Below the pieces are notes generated by a model. The model worked only from the letters and a program-made list of their open reading frames with translations, had not been told where the DNA came from and made no database searches. Below are positions 54,189 to 61,844 of a stretch of DNA of 64,000 nucleotides, in pieces. Each line of letters begins with the position of its first letter. Within the stretch, counting starts at the first letter, position 1. The translations under genes and the position numbers were made by a program. The stretch comes from Anthracocystis setariae (Eukaryota; Basidiomycota; Ustilaginomycetes; Ustilaginales; Ustilaginaceae). Location: the NCBI GenBank assembly GCA_928724745.1, contig CAKMXJ010000026.1:41948-105947 (forward strand), in the 5' to 3' direction.

Positions 54189-55208
54189 ATGCCTTCAACT
54201 TCTCAACCAGTGTTGGATCAAAAGAGACACAATGACAACATCAAAGCAGCAGCCAGACGACATCAATATTGCTTCATGCAGCACAATCACGAGACTATTC
54301 AGCTAGAACAAAAGCACACAATCACAAACCCAGAGGAACCCACCCAATTCGAAGGTATCCAGTATGTAGAGGTCGGCAATGCTCAGTATCACTCACAAAC
54401 AGACCAAACAGTTCGATGCAACGTCACCCTTATGGATACAGGCAGCCATCAAGTCATTCTTCAAAGGATCAGACCGACAAGCTATGCTGTCAAGCTCAAA
54501 CTGCAGAAAAGTGCTCTCGAAGGCAAAGCACACTATGACCAGTATCTTTCGAAGAAGAATCCATCAACAGCCCCCAGTTACAACTCAAGTCAACTGACTA
54601 CCAAGCGAAGAGTAGTTGAACACCATCTAGGCATCTGGCATTCTCGAGGCAGGAACACACTTGACTTTACTAAGGAGACCACCAACTATCGATACAAAGA
54701 TGAAGCTCTGGACTTACTGAACTGGGCATGTCGACATACCACCCTAGCCTTTTCGAAAGCAAACACTCTGATTCATCCCAGCTTCACTGGCAACATTGGC
54801 TCTCGACAATCTGGTATGGACTGGTTGATCTCGATCTTTGGAAAGCAAAGCATCAAGCTACTTCACCCCTGGAGCACAACTATTGCACTCTTCTCGAACT
54901 TCCCAGAGTCTGGTGGTGTCCATCTTGACAAGGATGACTGTATTCCCTCTTTTCTGTTCAACTTTGGCGAAGCGGCTTGGCTGGAACTACCCGAGTTCTT
55001 GGTGAAGGTGCTTATTGAGCCTCTCGACTTGGTCATCCTCAACTCTCAATCTTTCTACCACAGAACATCACCTTTTGATCTTTCCATCTTGAAGCATGAT
55101 AGATGGGCATTCAGTTCTTTCTTTCGAGAATCCATTTACTTGAAAGAGCATGTATGTAGCATCAGCCAGAAGAGGCTGAATGATATCTTCGGCGAGTCTC
55201 AGAAATAG
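54189..55208 (+). CDS. 2OG-Fe(II)-oxygenase-like protein, 339 aa
   Basis: The start at 54189 (CCGCCATGCCTTCA) begins MPSTSQPVLDQKRHNDNIKA; the frame is open slightly upstream, but only through the inverted-repeat spacer. The N-terminal 150 residues are basic and not recognised. The C-terminal half shows the pattern of a double-stranded beta-helix dioxygenase: GGVHLDKDD gives an H245-X-D247 iron pair, then a glycine/hydrophobic strand (SFLFNFGEAAWLELPEF), PLDLVILNSQSFYHRTSP with the distal His H291, and DRWAFSSFFR with R305/R313 as candidate 2-oxoglutarate-binding Arg. Similar layouts occur in the fungal TET/JBP-like family, which is expanded in basidiomycetes and linked to DNA transposons. 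That assignment is an inference. All three iron ligands are present, so activity is possible. A single intact frame in a region of broken genes argues for function or recent arrival. Confidence 0.65.
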   Translation: MPSTSQPVLDQKRHNDNIKAAARRHQYCFMQHNHETIQLEQKHTITNPEEPTQFEGIQYVEVGNAQYHSQTDQTVRCNVTLMDTGSHQVILQRIRPTSYAVKLKLQKSALEGKAHYDQYLSKKNPSTAPSYNSSQLTTKRRVVEHHLGIWHSRGRNTLDFTKETTNYRYKDEALDLLNWACRHTTLAFSKANTLIHPSFTGNIGSRQSGMDWLISIFGKQSIKLLHPWSTTIALFSNFPESGGVHLDKDDCIPSFLFNFGEAAWLELPEFLVKVLIEPLDLVILNSQSFYHRTSPFDLSILKHDRWAFSSFFRESIYLKEHVCSISQKRLNDIFGESQK

Positions 55209-55926
55209 TAGCAGCTGCAAATTGTTGAGAATTTTGGCACGAGTTAAGGGTTCTAATGCTTATCCCCAGCTAGGCAGCTCTGGAAGACGGTCCATTTGAA
55301 AATTGGAAGACGCGTCTGTATTCAAATTGGAAGACGGTCCAATACAAATTAAGACGGTCCAATACAAATTAAGACGGTCCAATACAAATTAGACCGGACG
55401 CGTCCAAAATTCCTGCTTTTTCCGCTTGATCAGCACGTGTCACAACACGTGTTCTAACACATCCGGAGACGTCAGGAAATTCCTGCTTTTTTCCGCAAAG
55501 ACGGAACGTGTCACAACACGCTATCTAACACGTCCGAAAGCGTCCAAAATTCCTGCTTTCTTGCTTGTTCAGAACGTGTCACAACACGTGTTCTAACACA
55601 GCCGAAGACGTCCGAAATTCCTGCTTTTTTCCGCAAAGACGGAACGTGTCACAACACGCAATCTAACACAGCCAAAGACGTCCAAAATTCCTGCTTCTTT
55701 GGCTTGTTCAGCACGTGTTGTTCTAATGCTTATCCCCAGCTAGGCAGCTCTGGAAGACGGTCCATTTGAAAATTGGAAGACGTGTCTGTATTCAAATTGG
55801 AAGACGGTCCTATACAAATAAGACGGTCCAATACAAATTGGAAGACGGTCCAATACAAATTAAGACGGTCCAATACAAATTAGACCGGACGCATCCAAAA
55901 TTCCTGCTTTTCCCGCTTTGTCAGCA
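55209..55926 (+). repeat. ACGGTC units and 69-bp minisatellite, outside the tandem units
   Basis: Two copies of GTTCTAATGCTTATCCCCAG followed by CTAGGCAGCTCTGGAAGACG (about 55251 and 55721), each followed by several AAGACGGTCCAATACAAATT units. Between them lie about 4.5 units of the 69-bp minisatellite (55397-55718). This is a degenerate extra copy of the array block inside each 2.6-kb unit. Confidence 0.8.
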
Positions 55927-56730
55927 TTACAAGGGGGTGTGCTTTTACAAACAGGGTAGGGTTGCTTAATAAAAGTTGTTCATCTACCCAAAATAGGTAT
56001 ATTTGATTACTTAACCCTACGCAAGTTGCATAATAAAATGTTGCTGTACGGCTCTGTCAATATTGGGCCGACTCGACTCGGGTTGGCAAAAATTTCACTT
56101 TTCAGGGACGCACCCATAGTAAACTATGGCTCAAATAGGCCCAAATGAACACCCTGAAACTCCCATGGAAGGGCGCAAAGTGGTTGTGGAGCTATGGCCG
56201 ACTTGTTGTTTTTGGAGATTTTGGTCGAAGCTCCAAGGGTCCCCCCTTTGAAAGTGGGAAAATGGACCACCTCCAATCTCCACGCTAGCTTAATCAAACT
56301 TGCTCACACATGCTAGGAGATGCTAGCAGTGAAGTTTCAGAGGGAGTGCACCCCTGGTTGCTGAGATACGGTGACTCGGGTTTTGACCCCGACCCAACCC
56401 TGACCCTACGTGACCATGTCAGGGACGTTGGAGGTGGACCTCCTCCCATCTCTACGCTACACTAATAAGACTTCCTTCTATATGCTAGGAGAGGACAGCA
56501 TCAGAGTTTCAGAGCAGTTGGTGGAGTGTGTGCGGTGGTATGATCACTTACGTGTCTCACCGATACCGACACGAGTCCGATACGTGAAAGTTGAAGTCAT
56601 TGGGGTTCTAATGCTTATCCCCAGCTAGGCAGCTCTGGAAGACGGTCCATTTGAAAATTGGAAGACGCGTCTGTATTCAAATTGGAAGACGGTCCAATAC
56701 AAATAAGACGGTCCAATACAAATTAGACCG

Positions 56731-57365
56731 GACGCGTCCGAAATTCCTGCTTTTTTTGCTTGTTCAGCATGTGTCACAACACGTGTTCTAACACGTCCGG
56801 AGGCGTCGGAAATTCCTGCTTTTTTTGCTTGTTCCGCACGTGTCACAACACGTGTTCTAACACGTCCGGAGACGTCCGAAATTCCTGCTTTTTTCTCCTT
56901 GTTCAGTACGTGTCACAACACGTGTTCTAACACGTCCGGAAATTCCGAAATTCTTGCTTTTTCCGCTTAGTCAGTACGTGTCACAACACGTGTTCTAACA
57001 CGTCCGGAGACAGCCGAAATTCCTGCTTTTTTGCTTGTTCAGAACGTGTCACTACACGCGCTCTAACACGTCCGGAAGCGTCCGAAATTCCTGCCTTTTT
57101 TGCTTATTCCGCACGTGTCACAACACGTGCTCTAACACAGCCGGAGACGTCAGGAAATTCCTACTTTTCCTGCTTAGTCAGCACATGTCACAACACTGGA
57201 TCTAACACGTCCGGAGGCGTCCGGAATTCCTGCTTTTTTGCTTGTTCAGCACGTGTCACAACACGTGTTCTAACACAGCCAGAGACGTCGGAAATTCCTG
57301 CTTTTTTCGCTTGTTCAGCACATGTCACAACACGCAATCTAACATGTCCGGAGGTGTCCGAAATT
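56731..57365 (+). repeat. 69-bp minisatellite, nine units (unit 1)
   Basis: Each unit reads about GACGTCCGAAATTCCTGC, TTTTTTGCTTGTTCAGCACG, TGTCACAACACGTG, TTCTAACACGTCCGGA. An imperfect palindrome CACGTGTCACAACACGTG lies in the middle. Units differ by a few bases. The same array occurs at 59287-59921, and about 4.5 units at 55397-55718. Confidence 0.9.
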
Positions 57366-57407
57366 TTGGGGGGTTCTAATGCTTATTCCCAGTTAGGCAG
57401 CTCTGGA

Positions 57408-57690
57408 AGACGGTCCATTTGAAAATTGGAAGATGCGTCTGTATTCAAATTGGAAGACGGTCCATTTGAAAATTGGAAGACGGTCCAATTGAATTGTGAG
57501 ACGCGTCTGTATTCATCTGGCAAGACGGTCCAATACAAATTGGAAGACGGTCCAATACAAATTCAACTTTTTTGAGCGTGCTGAGCAGCCAAGACGGTCT
57601 GCTACAATTGGAAGACGGTCCACTACAATTGCAAGACGGTCTACTAGAACTGGAAGACGGTCAGCTTCAACAGCAAGACGGTCCACTACA
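57408..57690 (+). repeat. ACGGTC array upstream of zinc-finger ORF (unit 1)
   Basis: About twelve AAGACGGTC units, spaced about 21-23 bp, with variable tails (CCATTTGAAAATTGG, CCAATACAAATTGG, TACTAGAACTGG, AGCTTCAACAGC). The last unit ends about 65 bp before the ATG at 57757. Homologous to 50226-50550. Confidence 0.88.
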
Positions 57691-57756
57691 AAAGCTTTGA
57701 TATTTGCAACACCGTTGCATTCCTTTTTTGACAACCGCTCATCATACTCAATCAAC

Positions 57757-58025
57757 ATGTCACAGATCACCTGCCCTGTATGCAACTATGCCTATGCCGC
57801 AAGCAACATCACCAACCACTTGCGCAAGACTCACAGAGGTGTGCCTGTCAGTCCAAAGGCAGCGGCAGCTGCAGGACTTGTAGCATGTACTTGCGGACAA
57901 GTTGTGATGAATGCAGCAGCACTCCTCAAGCATCAAGGCATCCGCAAATGTCAAGGTGCAGCAACTCAATCAAGTCAGGCTCAACCTACACCTGCACCAG
58001 CACCGGCAGCATCAGCACCAGCAGC

Positions 58026-58061
<36 letters not shown>

Positions 58062-58341
58062 ATCAGCATCAGCAGTCTCTCAACATGCAGTAACTCAAGA
58101 TGCGGTGAGTCCAGAGCTTGCAACTGCGCCTGCGGCAGAAGAGCAACGTGCCGACCCTTTCCTTGCTGTGTTGGATCCAGCCATTCTGGCAGAGGAGGAT
58201 TCAATTGAATTGAATTCCAATTCAAATTCAGAGGCTAGCGTGGAGAGCTCAGAGGATTCTAATGCTTATCCCCAGGTGGGCAGCTTGCGTCTGGCCCTCT
58301 GGAAGACGGTCCATTTGAAAATTGGAAGACGGTCCGATTGA
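57757..58341 (+). CDS. Zinc-finger protein, truncated paralogue, 194 aa (unit 1)
   Basis: The ATG at 57757 (ATCAACATGTCA) gives MSQITCPVCNYAYAASNITN, with C6-X2-C9-X11-H21-X4-H26, then C44-X-C46-X12-H59-X5-C65 (ACTCGQVVMNAAALLKHQGI). These modules are very close to those of 50596-53460. A Gln/Pro/Ala linker and a poly-Thr run (CAA/ACA repeat) follow, then an acidic stretch (EEDSIELNSNSNSEASVESS). After NAYPQVGSL the frame runs into ACGGTC repeat sequence (KTVHLKIGRRSD), so the OTU-like part is missing. The upstream open frame consists of repeat units and is probably not translated. It may bind nucleic acid; whether it is expressed is unknown. Confidence 0.6.
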
Positions 58342-58354
58342 ATTGTGAGACGCG

Positions 58355-58408
58355 TGTTAAGCGCCAAGGGTCTGACAACCTCCTGACTGTGCGGCGTGGC
58401 ACGCGGTG
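58355..58408 (-). mobile_element. 54-bp terminal fragment of LTR A (unit 1)
   Basis: TGTTAAGCGCCAAGGGTCTG through GGCACGCGGTG is identical to the last 54 bases (reverse strand) of the complete retroelement's LTRs. It lies between the zinc-finger ORF's repeat tail and a GGTTCTAATGC block. Confidence 0.9.
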
Positions 58409-59286
58409 GGGTTCTAATGCTTATCCCCAGTTAGGCAGCTCTGGAAGACGGTCCATTTGAAAATTGGAATTTGAAATTTGGGTTACAAGGGGGTGTGCTT
58501 TTACAAACAGGGTAGGGTTGCTTAATAAAAGTTGTTCATCTACCCAAAATAGGTATATTTGATTACTTAACCCTACGCAAGTTGCATAATAAAATGTTGC
58601 TGTACGGCTCCGTCAATATTGGGCCGACTCGACTCGGGTTGGCAAAAATTTCACTTTTCAGGGACGCACCCATAGTAAACTATGGCTCAAATAGGCCCAA
58701 ATGAACACCCTGAAACTCCCATGGAAGGGCGCAAAGTGGTTGTGGAGCTATGGCCGACTTGTTGTTTTTGGAGATTTTGGTCGAAGCTCCAAGGGTCCCC
58801 CCTTTGAAAGTGGGAAAATGGACCACCTCCAATCTCCACGCTAGCTTAATCAAACTTGCTCACACATGCTAGGAGATGCTAGCAGTGAAGTTTCAGAGGG
58901 AGTGCACCCCTGGTTGCTGAGATACGGTGACTCGGGTTTTGACCCCGACCCAACCCTGACCCTACGTGACCATGTCAGGGACGTTGGAGGTGGACCTCCT
59001 CCCATCTCTACGCTACACTAATAAGACTTCCTTCTATATGCTAGGAGAGGACAGCATCAGAGTTTCAGAGCAGTTGGTGGAGTGTGTGCGGTGGTATGAT
59101 CACTTACGTGTCTCACCGATACCGACACGAGTCCGATACGTGAAAGTTGAAGTCATTGGGGTTCTAATGCTTATCCCCAGCTAGGCAGCTCTGGAAGACG
59201 GTCCATTTGAAAATTGGAAGACGCGTCTGTATTCAAATTGGAAGACGGTCCAATACAAATAAGACGGTCCAATACAAATTAGACCG

Positions 59287-59921
59287 GACGCGTCCGAAAT
59301 TCCTGCTTTTTTTGCTTGTTCAGCATGTGTCACAACACGTGTTCTAACACGTCTGGAGGCGTCGGAAATTCCTGCTTTTTTTGCTTGTTCCGCACGTGTC
59401 ACAACACGTGTTCTAACACGTCCGGAGACGTCCGAAATTCCTGCTTTTTTCTCCTTGTTCAGTACGTGTCACAACACGTGTTCTAACACGTCCGGAAATT
59501 CCGAAATTCTTGCTTTTTCCGCTTAGTCAGTACGTGTCACAACACGTGTTCTAACACGTCCGGAGACAGCCGAAATTCCTGCTTTTTTGCTTGTTCAGAA
59601 CGTGTCACTACACGCGCTCTAACACGTCCGGAAGCGTCCGAAATTCCTGCCTTTTTTGCTTATTCCGCACGTGTCACAACACGTGCTCTAACACAGCCGG
59701 AGACGTCAGGAAATTCCTACTTTTCCTGCTTAGTCAGCACATGTCACAACACTGGATCTAACACGTCCGGAGGCGTCCGGAATTCCTGCTTTTTTGCTTG
59801 TTCAGCACGTGTCACAACACGTGTTCTAACACAGCCAGAGACGTCGGAAATTCCTGCTTTTTTCGCTTGTTCAGCACATGTCACAACACGCAATCTAACA
59901 TGTCCGGAGGTGTCCGAAATT
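59287..59921 (+). repeat. 69-bp minisatellite, nine units (unit 2)
   Basis: Same nine units in the same order as 56731-57365, differing by about one base (ACGTCTGGAGG versus ACGTCCGGAGG). The whole 2.6-kb unit was therefore duplicated, rather than the array expanding independently. Confidence 0.9.
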
Positions 59922-59963
59922 TTGGGGGGTTCTAATGCTTATTCCCAGTTAGGCAGCTCTGGA

Positions 59964-60290
59964 AGACGGTCCATTTGAAAATTGGAAGATGCGTCTGTAT
60001 TCAAATTGGAAGACGGTCCATTTGAAAATTGGAAGACGGTCCAATTGAATTGTGAGACGCGTCTGTATTCATCTGGCAAGACGGTCCAATACAAATTGGA
60101 AGACGGTCCAATACAAATTCAACTTTTTTGAGCGTGCTGAGCAGGGAAGACGGTCTACTACAAATCCAAGACGGTCCACTACAAATCCAAGACGGTCTGC
60201 TACAATTGGAAGACGGTCCACTACAATTGCAAGACGGTCTACTAGAACTGGAAGACGGTCAGCTTCAACAGCAAGACGGTCCACTACAAA
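59964..60290 (+). repeat. ACGGTC array upstream of zinc-finger ORF (unit 2)
   Basis: As in unit 1 but with two additional units (AAGACGGTCTACTACAAATC, AAGACGGTCCACTACAAATC) near 60148-60190. The insertion is 42 bp, that is two units of 21 bp. Confidence 0.88.
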
Positions 60291-60354
60291 AGCTTTGATA
60301 TTTGCAACACCGTTGCATTCCTTTTTTGACAACCGCTCATCATACTCAATCAAC

Positions 60355-60623
60355 ATGTCACAGATCACCTGCCCTGTATGCAACTATGCCTATGCCGCAA
60401 GCAACATCACCAACCACTTGCGCAAGACTCACAGTGGTGTGCCTGTCAGTCCAAAGGCAGCGGCAGCTGCAGGACTTGTAGCATGTACTTGCGGACAAGT
60501 TGTGATGAATGCAGCAGCACTCCTCAAGCATCAAGGCATCCGCAAATGTCAAGGTGCAGCAACTCAATCAAGTCAGGCTCAACCTACACCTGCACCAGCA
60601 CCGGCAGCATCAGCACCAGCAGC

Positions 60624-60662
<39 letters not shown>

Positions 60663-60942
60663 ATCAGCATCAGCAGTCTCTCAACATGCAGTAACTCAAG
60701 ATGCGGTGAGTCCAGAGCTTGCAACTGCGCCTGCGGCAGAAGAGCAACGTGCCGACCCTTTCCTTGCTGTGTTGGATCCAGCCATTCTGGCAGAGGAGGA
60801 TTCAATTGAATTGAATTCCAATTCAAATTCAGAGGCTAGCGTGGAGAGCTCAGAGGATTCTAATGCTTATCCCCAGGTGGGCAGCTTGCGTCTGGCCCTC
60901 TGGAAGACGGTCCATTTGAAAATTGGAAGACGGTCCGATTGA
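60355..60942 (+). CDS. Zinc-finger protein, truncated paralogue, 195 aa (unit 2)
   Basis: Near-identical to the 57757-58341 product. It has one Ser in place of Arg after the first zinc module (THSGV) and one more Thr in the poly-Thr run. The same zinc ligands are kept. It also ends in repeat-derived codons. Conservation of the frame in both copies does not prove selection, because the copies are so young. Confidence 0.6.
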
Positions 60943-60955
60943 ATTGTGAGACGCG

Positions 60956-61009
60956 TGTTAAGCGCCAAGGGTCTGACAACCTCCTGACTGTGCGGCGTGG
61001 CACGCGGTG
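60956..61009 (-). mobile_element. 54-bp terminal fragment of LTR A (unit 2)
   Basis: Identical to 58355-58408. It was copied with the unit rather than inserted twice. Confidence 0.9.
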
Positions 61010-61080
61010 GGGTTCTAATGCTTATCCCCAGTTAGGCAGCTCTGGAAGACGGTCCATTTGAAAATTGGAATTTGAAATTT

Positions 61081-61104
61081 GGGTTAGGGTTAGGGTTAGG
61101 GTTA
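61081..61104 (+). repeat. Interstitial telomeric repeat (TTAGGG)3
   Basis: GGGTTAGGGTTAGGGTTAGG followed by GTTA lies exactly at the right boundary of tandem unit 2. The orientation places the chromosome end to the right. Confidence 0.9.
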
Positions 61105-61844
61105 CAAGGTCCTCCCCGCCGGAGACCACTTTGATCAAGAATCTGTACTAATGGGAGTTGTAGATATAGGTCTGAACTATATGTATGCAAAGTCTGACGG
61201 AACCATGTTCCGTGGTCACCGAGATACAGACCGTCAAAGATCCACAGCCAGATTCTCTCGGGGAAGATTTTTTTTTTTGGGAAGTGCTTCAATGATGTTG
61301 AAGCCATAATACAAGGTGCAGAGGGATGTTCAGAGAGTATGTATGCAAAGCGCCAGGATGCTCAGATGCCTGGTGACGGCTGCAGTGCGGGTCAAACGTG
61401 CCTCTTCCTGAAGTCCAGCTGAAGTTCCCAACTTTGGGTTAACTGGGGGCAACTTGGGATGAACATGGGTCAACCAAAGTACAAGTGAGGGGACTCAAGG
61501 CAAGTACCAACAAGTACTGGCAACTATTGGTGAGGTACCAGCCCCCAAGTTCAACTGAAGGTCAAGTGGGTACCAACTTGGGTGCTGCAACTTCAACTGC
61601 AGGCAACTATCATCAACCTGCGGTAAGATAGGCAAACCTGGCATGCCTGAGGGTCAAGCTTAGGCAACTACAGGCCAAGTGAGGATGAACATGAGCAAAG
61701 TGACTTCATTGTGAGGAAAAACCTCCAGCTACTGGGGGTTACTGGAGATGAAAAAACCTCAGATGAAGTCCAGTGGACTACAACCTGGGTGCAACTATCT
61801 ACAAGGGAGGCTATCTACAGGGAAGTGGGGGGGGTAAGTGAGGG
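61105..61844. other. Non-coding stretch downstream of the OTU gene
   Basis: No gene seen. It is rich in AACTTGG, GTACC and CAACT words and almost lacks CG, like the neighbouring gene. It may hold the 3' end of that minus-strand gene. Confidence 0.4.

Larger units (their letters stand above)
55927..58482 (+). repeat. Subtelomeric tandem unit 1 (2,556 bp)
   Basis: It starts TTACAAGGGGGTGTGC and ends TTGAAATTTGGG. It is nearly identical to 58483-61083; visible differences are a few substitutions, one extra CAA codon and a 42-bp ACGGTC insertion in unit 2. In order: about 680 bp of non-coding sequence with a possible 72-codon frame (56410-56628), ACGGTC units, nine 69-bp minisatellite units (56731-57365), a second ACGGTC array (57408-57690), a zinc-finger ORF, and a 54-bp LTR-A end. 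Confidence 0.93.
58483..61083 (+). repeat. Subtelomeric tandem unit 2 (about 2,600 bp)
   Basis: Direct repeat of unit 1 in the same order. The zinc-finger module carries a CACAGTGGT/CACAGAGGT change and the array has two extra ACGGTC units. At the end, the unit 1/unit 2 junction TTGGGTT-ACAAGG is replaced by TTGGGTT(AGGGTT)3ACAAGG. Confidence 0.93.

Noticed and set aside
56410..59184. 72-codon frames at 56410-56628 and 58966-59184 as genes
   Set aside because: They are identical because the units are duplicated; there is no domain, no good start context and the 3' end runs into array sequence.
55251..60290. CRISPR-like appearance of regularly spaced repeats
   Set aside because: The units are head-to-tail minisatellite repeats without unique spacers, and the genome is clearly eukaryotic with no cas genes.
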